Below are positions 28,143 to 37,894 of a DNA stretch of 64,000 nucleotides, in pieces. The notes beneath the pieces are model-generated. The model saw only the letters and a list, made by a program, of their open reading frames with translations. It was not told the origin of the DNA and searched no databases. Position 1 is the stretch's first letter. Each line of letters begins with the position of its first letter. The translations under genes were made by a program, and so were the position numbers. Origin of the DNA: Candidatus Amulumruptor caecigallinarius (lineage in GTDB: Bacteria; Bacteroidota; Bacteroidia; Bacteroidales; Muribaculaceae); NCBI GenBank assembly GCA_023665575.1, contig JAMPDQ010000005.1, forward strand, positions 1 to 64,000, read 5' to 3'.

Positions 28143-30230
28143 ATGGATAAAAATACGCTAAACGGCCTGTTGCTTATGCTCTTGGTGTTTGCCGCGTTTA
28201 TGTGGTTCACACCCAAGGAACAGGCTCCTGAGAAACAGCCGGAAACTCCTGATGTGGCAACGGAAACACCAGTGAGTCTCAATGTTGATAAACTTTCGGA
28301 TTCCGACAGGGAATGGCTCATGAAAAGCATTGCCGCTAACGGCGTTATGACTGTCGGCGCAGACAGCCTGCGCACTTATACTCTCAATCAGGATGGGATG
28401 AACCTCACCCTGCGCGGTGATTCCGTGTATGGCACCGTGCTGGTTGACGGCCGCAACCTGCAATGGGCTGATGTAGTGGCTGCCGACCTTCAGAAAATGA
28501 CTGTGGCCGAACAGCGCAAGGCTGTGGAGATGGTGAGAAATGCCACTGTTGCCCTCGACAAATATGGAAAATTCGCACAATTCCTCAGCGGCAAGGAGAA
28601 AATCATTAAACTTGAAAACGATGTTTTGTCGCTTCAGCTCAGCACTCTTTCAGGCTCTGTGACTCGCGCCGAACTTAAGAAATACGACACTGAATATTCA
28701 AGCGATGAAACGAAGAGAAGCAAAAAGAAGGTAGTGATATTTGAAGGCGATAAGAACACCTTCAATTTCCAGCTCCCGCTTCCGGCTCCCATCGAAACTG
28801 CCCAACTCTATTTCAAGCCCATAATGATTGGCGACTCTGCCGTGAGGATGGCTCTCGAAATTACTCCCGACACATATTGGGGCATCGAATACACTCTGCC
28901 AAAAGGTGATTCTTATGTGGTGAAAATGCGTGTGGTGCAGAAAAACATGGCATCAGTGGTGCAATCAAACAATCGCAACCTCGGCTTCTCCTGGACCCAG
29001 GACCTTCATCGCCAGGAGCGCGGACGAATGTTTGAGGAAAGAAATTCCGGACTGTATTATAAATTCGCCGGAGGCAGCGTGGAAAACCTCAGCGAAGCCA
29101 AAGACGACACTGAAGAACGCAAGGCAAAAGTGAAATGGATTGGTTTCAAAAACCAGTTCTTTTCCACCGTGATTGTGGCCGACAAACCATTCAATACAGC
29201 TGATTTCAGCTCCAAAGTGCTCACCGGCTCCGACTATCTCAAAAGCTTCCAGGCTGAAGCTGTCAGCAACGATTATGACTGGAATTCTCCCAATCCGGTG
29301 AATTTCTCCCTTTTTATCGGCCCCAATCTTTATCCGCTGCTGTCTGGTCTCGACGACACTATCAATGCCGGTGAAGACCTTCATCTCACCCGCCTCATTC
29401 CGCTCGGCTGGACTCTCTTCCGCTGGATTAACACCGGAATCGTGATTCCCGTGTTTACTTTCCTCGGAAAGTTTATCACCAATTACGGAATTATTATCCT
29501 GCTGCTTACAATCTTCATCAAGCTAATTCTGTTCCCTCTCTCATACAAGAGCTACAGAAGCCAGGCTGTGATGCGGATATTATCGCCCGAAATAAAGGCA
29601 ATCAACGACAAATATCCCGGCCAAGAGAATGCCCTGACACGTCAGCAAAAAACAATGGCTCTCTATTCCAAGGCCGGCGCAAGCCCAATGTCAGGATGTC
29701 TCCCGATGTTGCTCCAGTTTCCCGTGCTGATTGCAATGTTCGCATTTTTTCCATCATGCATAGAGCTGAGAGGCGAAAGTTTTCTTTGGGCGCACGACCT
29801 CTCCGCACCGGATGCAATCATTTCATGGAGCGGCAACATACCCCTCGTTACAAAATATTTCGGCAACCACATATCTTTGTTCTGTCTGCTAATGACGGGC
29901 ACCAACATCCTTTACACATATCTCAACTCGCAAAACCAGGCGAATTCAATGCCCGGAATGAAATGGATGATGTATCTTATGCCGGTGTTCTTCATGGTGT
30001 TCTTCAATAATTACGCTGCCGGCCTCTCATATTATTATTTCCTTTCGCTTCTCCTTTCAATTATGCAGACTTACGCTTTCCGCTTTGTAGTCAAGGAGGA
30101 GGATGTAAGGGAAAAAATGAAGAAAAATGCACAGAAACCGCGGAAGAAATCCGGGTTTATGGCGCGTATTGAAGAAATGCAGAAACAGCAGCAGGCAATG
30201 CTTCGCGAACAACAAAAAAGAAGAAGGTGA
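28143..30230 (+). CDS. yidC: Membrane protein insertase YidC
   Basis: The 695-residue protein has an N-terminal membrane helix (residues 6-22), a large periplasmic P1 domain, then the conserved core from about residue 440 (YGIIILLLTIFIKLILFPLSYKSYRSQ, SPMSGCLPMLLQFPVLIAMF, NYAAGLSYYYF) and a Lys/Arg/Gln-rich tail. It inserts inner-membrane proteins with or without Sec. It is somewhat longer than usual for the family. The stop overlaps the next start (GTGA). Confidence 0.95.
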   Translation: MDKNTLNGLLLMLLVFAAFMWFTPKEQAPEKQPETPDVATETPVSLNVDKLSDSDREWLMKSIAANGVMTVGADSLRTYTLNQDGMNLTLRGDSVYGTVLVDGRNLQWADVVAADLQKMTVAEQRKAVEMVRNATVALDKYGKFAQFLSGKEKIIKLENDVLSLQLSTLSGSVTRAELKKYDTEYSSDETKRSKKKVVIFEGDKNTFNFQLPLPAPIETAQLYFKPIMIGDSAVRMALEITPDTYWGIEYTLPKGDSYVVKMRVVQKNMASVVQSNNRNLGFSWTQDLHRQERGRMFEERNSGLYYKFAGGSVENLSEAKDDTEERKAKVKWIGFKNQFFSTVIVADKPFNTADFSSKVLTGSDYLKSFQAEAVSNDYDWNSPNPVNFSLFIGPNLYPLLSGLDDTINAGEDLHLTRLIPLGWTLFRWINTGIVIPVFTFLGKFITNYGIIILLLTIFIKLILFPLSYKSYRSQAVMRILSPEIKAINDKYPGQENALTRQQKTMALYSKAGASPMSGCLPMLLQFPVLIAMFAFFPSCIELRGESFLWAHDLSAPDAIISWSGNIPLVTKYFGNHISLFCLLMTGTNILYTYLNSQNQANSMPGMKWMMYLMPVFFMVFFNNYAAGLSYYYFLSLLLSIMQTYAFRFVVKEEDVREKMKKNAQKPRKKSGFMARIEEMQKQQQAMLREQQKRRR

Positions 30231-31045
30231 AACAATTGCGCGCCATACGGCTGTTGCTGGCTGCTTTGCTTTTTGCCGGCTCCGTGGCCTGTCTGATTTT
30301 CGGGCCGCGTGTGCATCCGGTTGCGCATATTGCCGAATCTTCTCAACTCATACTCTCAATGATACCTGTCACAATGGGAGCTGCTTTGGTGTGGCTCCTG
30401 TTGACATTTATGTTTGGCAGAGTGTATTGTTCCACTGTGTGCCCGATAGGGACGCTGTCTGACCTGTTTCTCTTGATAAGAAGGAATGTCAGGCCTCTTG
30501 ACAGGTGTTTCTCATATAGCCCCCCCTCCCGGATGCTCCTGCCCGTGCTGCTGATTTATCTGGTGTGCCTGATGCTCGGAATGGCTTATGTGGGAATCAT
30601 CTTCGAGCCCTGGAGCATCGCAAACAATATTGCAGGTGCTGCCGGAGCGCCTGTAGCGCGTGCCTATTGGTCGCAAATGGGAGTGGCGGCAATTGTGGGT
30701 ATGGTTGCAGGAATCGCATCGTTTCTTATCATTGCCGGCCTCTCCCTTTGGAGAGGGAGAGTGTTTTGCTCAAGATGGTGCCCGCTCGGCACTGCCATGG
30801 GAATCGCGCATCAACATGCCTTGTTTCACATCGAAATTGACCCCGACAAATGCTCGGGATGCGGGATATGTGAAGACATTTGCCGCTCGGAATGTATTAA
30901 GGTGGTGAGCCGCTATGTCGACAATTCCCGTTGCGTGAGGTGCTTTGAGTGTGTGACCAAATGTCCTGATGATGCAATCCGTTTCCAGATAAACCGAAAC
31001 AGGCCCAAAATGCCGCTGATGAAAAAAGTGAAAAGTATAAAATGA
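30227..31045 (+). CDS. Membrane-bound 4Fe-4S ferredoxin-type protein (NapH/CcoG-like)
   Basis: The 272-residue protein has about five membrane segments with two membrane-adjacent CxxxCP motifs ([24 protein letters not shown]). A C-terminal domain holds two 4Fe-4S clusters ([15 protein letters not shown] and [12 protein letters not shown]). This family passes electrons across or along the membrane; the partner is unknown. Translation starts at GTG 30227, coupled to yidC, and its end overlaps thyA by ATGA. Confidence 0.87.
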   Translation: MKQLRAIRLLLAALLFAGSVACLIFGPRVHPVAHIAESSQLILSMIPVTMGAALVWLLLTFMFGRVYCSTVCPIGTLSDLFLLIRRNVRPLDRCFSYSPPSRMLLPVLLIYLVCLMLGMAYVGIIFEPWSIANNIAGAAGAPVARAYWSQMGVAAIVGMVAGIASFLIIAGLSLWRGRVFCSRWCPLGTAMGIAHQHALFHIEIDPDKCSGCGICEDICRSECIKVVSRYVDNSRCVRCFECVTKCPDDAIRFQINRNRPKMPLMKKVKSIK

Positions 31046-31836
31046 AACAATATCTTGACCTGCTGAAACATATTCTCGAAAAAGGTGTGCGCAAAGAAGA
31101 CCGCACCGGCACCGGCACTCTCTCCTCTTTCGGATATCAGATGCGCTTTAATCTGGCCGACGGATTTCCACTCGTCACAACAAAGAAGGTGCACCTCAAA
31201 AGCATTATATATGAGCTGCTATGGTTTCTGCAAGGCGACACCAATGTGCATTATCTTCAGGACCACGGGGTGAGGATATGGAATGAATGGGCCGACCCCG
31301 ACGGCTCGCTGGGCCATATATATGGCTATCAATGGCGCTCATGGCCTGATTATGCCGGCGGCTCAATTGACCAGATATCGCAGGCTGTTGAAGATATAAA
31401 AAGAAATCCCGACTCGCGCCGTATTATTGTCAGCGCCTGGAATGTCGCTGACCTCGGTAACATGAATCTTCCCCCGTGCCATGCCTTTTTCCAATTTTAT
31501 GTGTCGGAAGGAAGATTGTCGTGTCAGCTTTATCAGCGAAGTGCCGACTGTTTTCTCGGAGTCCCATTCAATATCGCATCATATGCTCTGCTCACTATGA
31601 TGATGGCGCATGTCACCGGCCTGAAACCGGGAGAATTTATCCACACTCTTGGCGATGCGCATATATATCTTAATCACCTTGACCAGGTGCACGAGCAATT
31701 GAAGCGCGTTCCCCGGTCTTTGCCGGAAATGGTGATTAATCCTCTGGTAGATTCAATTTTTAAATTTAATTATAACGACTTCAAACTTGAAGGGTATAAT
31801 CCCTGGCCCGCCATAAAGGGCGAGGTGTCGGTGTGA
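31042..31836 (+). CDS. thyA: Thymidylate synthase
   Basis: The 264-residue protein matches ThyA throughout: [14 protein letters not shown], the catalytic Cys in [12 protein letters not shown], the dUMP-binding [20 protein letters not shown], and GDAHIYLNH. It methylates dUMP to dTMP with methylene-tetrahydrofolate. It is coupled to the upstream ferredoxin-type gene by ATGA; a folA gene is not in view. Confidence 0.97.
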   Translation: MKQYLDLLKHILEKGVRKEDRTGTGTLSSFGYQMRFNLADGFPLVTTKKVHLKSIIYELLWFLQGDTNVHYLQDHGVRIWNEWADPDGSLGHIYGYQWRSWPDYAGGSIDQISQAVEDIKRNPDSRRIIVSAWNVADLGNMNLPPCHAFFQFYVSEGRLSCQLYQRSADCFLGVPFNIASYALLTMMMAHVTGLKPGEFIHTLGDAHIYLNHLDQVHEQLKRVPRSLPEMVINPLVDSIFKFNYNDFKLEGYNPWPAIKGEVSV

Positions 31837-31855
31837 AAGGAAATACACTTAAGAG

Positions 31856-33232
31856 ATGAATCTGTCGCCAACACTTTTCAAGACATACAGGCATGAATAT
31901 GCGGAGCTGACAAAGCTCGGCTTTCCTGTGTTGCTCACTCAGCTTGGTGTGATTCTCGTGAGTTTCGCCGACACTATGATGGTGGGAGCCTACGGTGTCA
32001 ACGAATTGGCAGCGGCAGCTTTTGTCAACAGTGTGTTTCTCATTCCGATGGTGATGCTCATGGGGCTTGCCTCGGGGGTGACACCCCTTGTCGGTGCATT
32101 ATTTGCAATGAAAAGGGGTGATGATGCGGGAAAAACCGTGCGTGCGGCGTTGCAGATAAATTCAATTGCGGCTGTATGCTTTACACTCCTGATGACAGGA
32201 GTGTTCTTTATTCTCGACAAATTCGGACAGCCTTATGAAATTCTTCCGGCAGCCCGGCAGTATTTCATCACTTTGTTGTTTACAATATTGCCGATGTCGC
32301 TCTTTAATGTTTTCACACAAACTTGCAACGGTGTCACCGATACGCGCTCTCCAATGTGGTTCGTTTTGCTCATGGTAGGTGTGAATATTCTGCTGAACTG
32401 GCTCCTGATTTTCGGAAATTGCGGTTTCCCTGAGCTGGGATTGCTTGGTGCCGGAATAGCTACGGCAGTTGCACGTATTGTGGGACTTGCGGGAATCTGC
32501 ATCCTGTTTTTGTGCTCGCGCCGTTACGCACCATATAAGGATGGCATCTTCAAGCCGATTGCAGCCGGAGTCTTGCGTCGGAAGGTGTGGAACACTTCTT
32601 ATCCCATAATGTTGCAGACGGGAATTGAATGCTCGCTGTGGAGCTTCGGCGCGGTGGTGTGCGGCTGGTATGGAAAAATTCAGCTCGCAGCATATCAAGT
32701 GGTGAACACAATCGGACAGCTCGGTTTCATGACATATATGAGCTTTGGTGTGGCAGTAGCTGTCAAAGTGGCAAACTATTGCGGACTCGGCGATGAGAGA
32801 GGTGCCGGCCGATGCGCACGCGCCGGCCTTCATCTCAATTTCATGCTTGCCACGCTTGCATCTCTTGTGTTTATCTTGCTAAACCGCCACATGCTCGCCT
32901 GGTTCACTCCGGATGTCGGAGTGATTGCTGCCGCAGTGTCGTTCATACCCCCTCTTGTGCTCTATCAATATGCCGATGCGGCGCAGCTGACTCTTATCAA
33001 TGCAATCCGTGGAACATCGCAGGTGCGCCCACTCCTCTGGATTGCCCTCACCGGATATGTCGCAGTCGGTGTGCCGGTGCTCCTGGTTTTCGCCGAGGTG
33101 CTAAACTGGCAATCTGTAGGTGTTTATTACAGCTTCTGTGTGGCACTTCTCGCAACATCTCTCTACGCATACGTTGTGTTCCGGCGCACTCATATCCCTC
33201 CACAATCCCCGCAACTTTCACAATCCGCATAA
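31856..33232 (+). CDS. MATE-family efflux transporter
   Basis: The 458-residue protein has twelve predicted membrane helices in two similar halves, with MATE landmarks such as FPVLLTQLGVILVSFADTMMVG near the start and PIMLQTGIECSLWSFGAVVCGWYG at the start of the second half. It is probably a Na+ or H+ driven exporter of organic cations (family knowledge); substrate unknown. Confidence 0.92.
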   Translation: MNLSPTLFKTYRHEYAELTKLGFPVLLTQLGVILVSFADTMMVGAYGVNELAAAAFVNSVFLIPMVMLMGLASGVTPLVGALFAMKRGDDAGKTVRAALQINSIAAVCFTLLMTGVFFILDKFGQPYEILPAARQYFITLLFTILPMSLFNVFTQTCNGVTDTRSPMWFVLLMVGVNILLNWLLIFGNCGFPELGLLGAGIATAVARIVGLAGICILFLCSRRYAPYKDGIFKPIAAGVLRRKVWNTSYPIMLQTGIECSLWSFGAVVCGWYGKIQLAAYQVVNTIGQLGFMTYMSFGVAVAVKVANYCGLGDERGAGRCARAGLHLNFMLATLASLVFILLNRHMLAWFTPDVGVIAAAVSFIPPLVLYQYADAAQLTLINAIRGTSQVRPLLWIALTGYVAVGVPVLLVFAEVLNWQSVGVYYSFCVALLATSLYAYVVFRRTHIPPQSPQLSQSA

Positions 33233-33256
33233 CATAAATACTATATTAACCCCTCC

Positions 33257-33271
33257 GCAAGCTGTGCTTGC
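33257..33271 (+). promoter_or_regulatory. Small perfect hairpin in the ridA leader
   Basis: GCAAGC-TGT-GCTTGC lies 22 bases before the ridA start. There is no T run, so it is not a classic terminator; it may stabilise the leader or act weakly on transcription. Confidence 0.35.
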
Positions 33272-33292
33272 AGAGCTAAAAAATAAATTATC

Positions 33293-33667
33293 ATGAAAGA
33301 ACCAATCGCAACATCGGCAGCTCCCGCTGCAATCGGCCCCTATTCACAGGCAATCAAGACAGAATCTTTGATTTTTTGTTCGGGTCAGCTTCCCATTAAT
33401 CCCGAAACAGGCAAGATGCCTGAAGGAGTAAAGGAGCAGACCCGCCAAAGCCTTGCAAACGTAAAGGCTATCCTTGCTGAAGAAAATCTCGACATCAATA
33501 ATGTGGTGAAAACCACCGTGCTTCTTGCCGACATGAGTCTTTTTGGCGAGATGAATGAGGTGTATGGAGAAATCTTCGGCAAGCCATTCCCGGCGCGTTC
33601 CGCTTTTGCCGTAAAAGCTCTCCCGATGGGTGCCCTCGTTGAAATCGAAGTCATTGCAACCCGCTGA
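33293..33667 (+). CDS. ridA: RidA/YjgF family enamine/imine deaminase
   Basis: The 124-residue protein has the RidA pattern: IGPYSQAIK, FCSGQLPINPETG, VKTTVLLADM, and the catalytic-site RSAFAVKALPMGALVEIEVIA with the substrate-binding Arg. It hydrolyses reactive enamines from PLP enzymes. It ends before a strong terminator. Confidence 0.93.
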   Translation: MKEPIATSAAPAAIGPYSQAIKTESLIFCSGQLPINPETGKMPEGVKEQTRQSLANVKAILAEENLDINNVVKTTVLLADMSLFGEMNEVYGEIFGKPFPARSAFAVKALPMGALVEIEVIATR

Positions 33668-33694
33668 TTCCTGCAATCTTATTCTCAAAACAAA

Positions 33695-33731
33695 GGCCGC
33701 CGTGCAATCAACACGGCGGCCACTGTTTTTT
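33695..33731 (+). terminator. Strong intrinsic terminator after ridA
   Basis: A perfect 10-bp stem (GGCCGCCGTG / CACGGCGGCC) with loop CAATCAA is followed by ACTGTTTTTT. It separates ridA from the convergent C10 peptidase gene. Confidence 0.9.
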
Positions 33732-33744
33732 ATGAAACGGGGAC

Positions 33745-35766
33745 TTATTTCACCAGCACTTTCTCAATATGGCCGTTTTCATCTTTTTCAAGATAAATGC
33801 CCGGCTCCAGATTGGGCACAAGACCCGCACGACATTCACCGGCCTTGATGCCGTCAAGTGTGAAATATTCACACACGCCTTCTGCTGCGTTATCAATCCT
33901 TGTGCTGTCAATCCCGGAGGTGTTGTTGAAGTATACCTTTATCGGTTCATTAAGGATTATGTTATTATCGGCCACCTCAGCCACCATAGCCATTCTGTAC
34001 GCATTCTTGGGCAGTCTGTCTGCCTCCCAGCTGCTTGAATAAGCCATGTCAACCGGCTCTCCCGGCGTGAGGTCAAACGGCACTATGTGTCCCTCTGCTT
34101 CTATTTCATCCCGGTTCCTATTAAGAAGAACGGCATGAAGGAAATAAAGGCATTCTTTGTCGCTGCCGGTTTCCAGCGTTCCATTCATATTCAGCTTGGA
34201 GTCTTTGTAAATCATCTGATCCGGGCATGAAGCATCGGTCAGTATGGGCACAGCCACTCCAACCGGTGTAATCTTCCATCCCGATTCGAATTTCAATAAA
34301 TAATCTGAATAGCAGTAAACCGGGTTTGGGATGCGTTCATATTCCTCTCCGTCAGCGCTATATATCATCCACACTTTGTATGTGGCAGCTTGGTCAAGCT
34401 CAGGCATCGGGAAATCCACACTTGAATATCCGTAGCCTGTCGGAATCTCTTCAGTGGCAAATGCGTAGTTGAGAGGTTCGCCGATAATATTCCCCTCGGG
34501 ATCAATAGTGGCGAAACAGAGCCCGGCCTCTCCTCCGGACGGGAATTTATTAGGCCCGGGATTATAGATGAAATTGTTCATGCGTATGATATCACTTCCA
34601 TCTTCATCAGAAGTTGCCATGGCCAGCAACAGGTTTCCCGGGGATACAAGCATCGGGTAAGCCTTGCTGCTGCTGCCGACTCTGTTTGGTTTCATCCCGA
34701 TTATGGCATCCTGCATGAAATCAAAGCCCGCTGAGGCGCCGCCAATCCCCTGGTTGATTGGGTCGAGTGCGTCAAGCAGAAAGAAGCCATCGCTCATTCC
34801 TCCCCAGCCCCAGTTAAAATGGAAATAGCCGTTGCCGTCGTAGCCATCGCACACGAATGCATGGCCTCCGTCATAGCTTTGTCCGCAATAAATCACCGGT
34901 CCGTTTTCCTGCAATGAGTTGTAGATATATGTTTCCCATTCGCTAAGCGTGTAATTGTCGCGCAGAAGATATTGCATGCCGCGGTCATATCTGAAATTTG
35001 TGATCAATGCGGTGCCTATGTTGATCGATTGTGCACCGCTCGCGTGGCTTGAATAATTCATGTTGACGGAATATCCGCATGCCTGCATGAGAAGTGCCAC
35101 TGCATCGGCCTCTGTGCTCGTGTAGCCGTAATAGTAATCATCAAGCATGTTGTTCCAGTCGAAAGTGGTCTGGCTCAGGTTGAGCTTTGACGAGCCGTTG
35201 ATCACCGTGCCTAAACCACGCTGCGGCCAGTTGTGATATTTCATTGCCTGTGCCATTGCCGTAGCCACACATCCGGTCACGGCCCTGCCACCGGCATCAA
35301 CGGGACAAAAATTGTTGAAGGGTTCGCTCTGATTCCACTTTGTGGCGCATTGCGGTGCAATCGGTGTGCGTGCAGGGCGTTCGCGTGAAATCACCCTCAA
35401 TGCGTTCTCTGCCTCGGGAGCAGATGCCACTCTGCGTGCCATCACATCAAGCCAATAGCTAAACTGGGGTGCGTAATTCCCCGCTGAATCGCACAGAGCT
35501 CCATAACCATATCCCAGGCCGGCCACGGCATTGTCGCGTGCGGAAACCACAATGAACCCGGAATCTGCAGTGTCAAACACATACAGAGCCGGATCGTTTT
35601 CAATGTCTTTTTTGAATGCGAGCCGAAATTTACCGCAGTCAGCCCGCATTTTTTGCGGCACATCTCCAAGAGCCCTTGACAATGCATCTTCGGGCGTCAG
35701 AGTAGTAGCTGAAATAAGTGTTGACCATGCAAATATGGCCAACACTGACAGAATATGTATTTTCAT
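33745..35766 (-). CDS. Secreted C10-family cysteine peptidase (streptopain-like)
   Basis: The 673-residue protein has a signal peptide (to about residue 20), an inhibitory prodomain, and a C10 catalytic domain with nucleophile C166 in AVTGCVATAMAQAMKYHNWP and His302 in DGGHAFVCDGYD, followed by FHFNWGWGG. The remaining roughly 300 residues look like beta-sandwich modules plus a short C-terminal tail (PGIYLEKDENGHIEKVLVK) similar to secretion-sorting ends. Relatives include SpeB and interpain. Probably exported or surface-bound. Confidence 0.88.
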   Translation of the reverse strand: MKIHILSVLAIFAWSTLISATTLTPEDALSRALGDVPQKMRADCGKFRLAFKKDIENDPALYVFDTADSGFIVVSARDNAVAGLGYGYGALCDSAGNYAPQFSYWLDVMARRVASAPEAENALRVISRERPARTPIAPQCATKWNQSEPFNNFCPVDAGGRAVTGCVATAMAQAMKYHNWPQRGLGTVINGSSKLNLSQTTFDWNNMLDDYYYGYTSTEADAVALLMQACGYSVNMNYSSHASGAQSINIGTALITNFRYDRGMQYLLRDNYTLSEWETYIYNSLQENGPVIYCGQSYDGGHAFVCDGYDGNGYFHFNWGWGGMSDGFFLLDALDPINQGIGGASAGFDFMQDAIIGMKPNRVGSSSKAYPMLVSPGNLLLAMATSDEDGSDIIRMNNFIYNPGPNKFPSGGEAGLCFATIDPEGNIIGEPLNYAFATEEIPTGYGYSSVDFPMPELDQAATYKVWMIYSADGEEYERIPNPVYCYSDYLLKFESGWKITPVGVAVPILTDASCPDQMIYKDSKLNMNGTLETGSDKECLYFLHAVLLNRNRDEIEAEGHIVPFDLTPGEPVDMAYSSSWEADRLPKNAYRMAMVAEVADNNIILNEPIKVYFNNTSGIDSTRIDNAAEGVCEYFTLDGIKAGECRAGLVPNLEPGIYLEKDENGHIEKVLVK

Positions 35767-35807
35767 AAATTATTATAAGATTTGGTCTGATATCTTTGTC
35801 GCGGTTG

Positions 35808-37001
35808 TCAGTCAAGCTTCTCAGTTGCCTCTTTGATTCTCCTCATTGCTTCGCGGATGTTGTCGTCGGAAGTGGCATAGGAGAGACGGATGAATCCGGG
35901 AGCACAGAAAGCCGCACCGTCAACACATGCCACATGAGCCTCTTCAAGAAGATACATCACATAGTCGCCGCTCGATTCTATCACCTTGTCTCCGGCCTTG
36001 CATCCGATAAGTCCCGTTACATCAGGCAACAGATAAAAAGCACCCATGGGAATGTTCACCTTCCATCCCTTCACATCTTTTGCCAGTTCGCAAATTAGAT
36101 TGCGGCGGCGCTCAAAGGCTTCGCGCATATCCTCCACACATTTCTGAGGACCGGCATATGCAGCCTCCGCTGCCTTTTGTGCAATTGATGAAGCTCCTGA
36201 AGTGTATTGTCCCTGTAGCTTTGTCACTGCCTTTGCAATCTCTTTCGGACCGGCCATGTAGCCGATGCGCCAGCCTGTCATGGCATACGCTTTCGACACG
36301 CCGTTAACGATTATGGTGCGTTCAAACATCCCTTTGCAATGGGCAATACTTGTCACGCCGCCACAATAGTTGATATGCTCATAAATCTCATCTGAAAGAA
36401 TCAGTATCTCCGGATGCTTCTCAAGCACTGCAGCGAGGCCGTCGAGCTCCTCTTTTGTATATACGGAGCCGGAAGGGTTGCACGGCGAATTCAGCATAAT
36501 CATGCGCGATTTTTCCGTGATGGCTTCCTCAAGCTGCGTGGCTGTGATTTTGAAATTATTCTCTGCCTGCGCCTGCACTGTCACAGGCACACCCTCAGCG
36601 AGTTTTACCATCTCTACATAGCTCACCCAGGCCGGAACGGGAATTATCACCTCATCTCCCGGATTGATGCAGGCCAAAAGTGTGTTGGCAAGCTCCTGCT
36701 TCGCACCATTGCCAACAACTATGCAGTCGGTTGTATATTCGAGTCGGTTCTCTCTTTTCAGCTTGTCGCATATAGCTTTTCTCAGCGACTCATATCCGGC
36801 CACTGCTGTGTAACGCGAATAATTCTCATCTATGGCTCGCTTTGCCGCCTCTTTGATGAAATCGGGCGTGTTGAAGTCGGGCTCTCCGGCCGACATGCCT
36901 ATTATATCCACCCCGGCTGCCCGAAGCTCATTGGTCTTTTGGAGCATGGCAAGTGTGGCTGAAACTGATAAGTTTTGAACTCTTTTCGAAATGTGATTCA
37001 T
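35808..37001 (-). CDS. PLP-dependent class I aminotransferase (aspartate aminotransferase type)
   Basis: The 397-residue protein has the fold-type I pattern: AGEPDFNTPDFI, SPCNPSG, the PLP-phosphate and Schiff-base region VNGVSKAYAMTGWRIGY (catalytic Lys), and GFIRLSYATSDD with the substrate-carboxylate Arg. Bacterial Ib aspartate aminotransferases look like this. The gene stands alone behind a good promoter. Confidence 0.92.
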   Translation of the reverse strand: MNHISKRVQNLSVSATLAMLQKTNELRAAGVDIIGMSAGEPDFNTPDFIKEAAKRAIDENYSRYTAVAGYESLRKAICDKLKRENRLEYTTDCIVVGNGAKQELANTLLACINPGDEVIIPVPAWVSYVEMVKLAEGVPVTVQAQAENNFKITATQLEEAITEKSRMIMLNSPCNPSGSVYTKEELDGLAAVLEKHPEILILSDEIYEHINYCGGVTSIAHCKGMFERTIIVNGVSKAYAMTGWRIGYMAGPKEIAKAVTKLQGQYTSGASSIAQKAAEAAYAGPQKCVEDMREAFERRRNLICELAKDVKGWKVNIPMGAFYLLPDVTGLIGCKAGDKVIESSGDYVMYLLEEAHVACVDGAAFCAPGFIRLSYATSDDNIREAMRRIKEATEKLD

Positions 37002-37028
37002 GGCTATGGTTAGATTACTGTTGTTTCA

Positions 37029-37060
37029 CAAAATTAATTTTTTATTGCTTTACATCCAAA
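37029..37060 (-). promoter_or_regulatory. Promoter of the aminotransferase gene
   Basis: On the minus strand TTTG (37060-37057), 20 bases, then TAATTTTG (37036-37029): a full match to the Bacteroidetes consensus, 28 bases before the ATG. Confidence 0.75.
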
Positions 37061-37100
37061 TATTCACCACTGATTATCTTACGGCCTGATTCTCCCGATT

Positions 37101-37739
37101 CTACTGTTTGCCCTCGTTCTCCCCGCTCAGCTCCATAATTTTCGGCACAATGAGTGTAATCGTGGTGTTGGGATCCAGTCGATGCCCCCCCTCAAAGTCG
37201 ATGAATTTGTCATAATGCTCAAGATATTCATCCTTGCAATTCACCAGTTCATCCTGTGTGCCGAAAAATGCCTGCACCTGGTCTCTTGCGTCAGCGTTCG
37301 TCCCGATTATTCCCGTCCGTGGCTCGAATTGTTTCTCTTCGAGTTTCTCGAATTTTTTCACCAGCTTCTTGTTGACTTCGAAATCTTTGGCACCGTCGAG
37401 ACGCGGATTGTGAAATGGGAGGCGCTTTCCCTCTTTTTCGTGCAGGTGTCGCGACACATGAAACGATGGGTTAATCAGTATGCGGTGAAATCCGCGAAAC
37501 ATCTGTGCATAGAAAGCTCCAAGCGATGTCCCCACGATTATCGCATCGCTGCCAAGCTGCTTTGCGAGATTCTTCAGTTCGCTCATGGCCACCTCCGGAG
37601 GCACCGGTATGTCGGGTGAAATCACTTCGTGGTGCGGAAGTGTGCGGCGAAGCCGTTGCGCTGTGGTTGACTGTCCCGATGAGCCGAGACCATGAAGATA
37701 CACCACTTGGCGTTTTTTTCTGTTATTCATGTTTTCCAT
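37101..37739 (-). CDS. YqiA/YcfP-like alpha/beta-hydrolase
   Basis: The 212-residue protein opens with VVYLHGLGSSGQS, has the nucleophile elbow GTSLGAFYA, and ends with an acid/His region (GTQDELVNC, FEGGHRL). This is the small esterase family of E. coli YqiA and YcfP; substrate unknown. Met at residue 4 is an alternative start. Confidence 0.82.
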   Translation of the reverse strand: MENMNNRKKRQVVYLHGLGSSGQSTTAQRLRRTLPHHEVISPDIPVPPEVAMSELKNLAKQLGSDAIIVGTSLGAFYAQMFRGFHRILINPSFHVSRHLHEKEGKRLPFHNPRLDGAKDFEVNKKLVKKFEKLEEKQFEPRTGIIGTNADARDQVQAFFGTQDELVNCKDEYLEHYDKFIDFEGGHRLDPNTTITLIVPKIMELSGENEGKQ

Positions 37740-37804
37740 TGACTTGTTATGGCATCTTTCCTGATGAAGTTGTCTAAACTAAGATTTTATTTTGTAAAAA
37801 GTTT

Positions 37805-37870
37805 AAATCACTTCTTAATAAATTATCTCAAAATAAGCCGTCTATAATGTTGGATCTTTTATGAAACAGT
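37805..37870 (-). repeat. Dispersed repeat copy
   Basis: Read on the minus strand, CTGTTTCATAAAAGATCCAA and the following CGGCTTATTTTGAGATAATT match the elements at 55985 and 60092 over about 55 bases before diverging. Confidence 0.7.
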
Positions 37871-37894
37871 ATTTTAGATAACTTCGATGGTTGT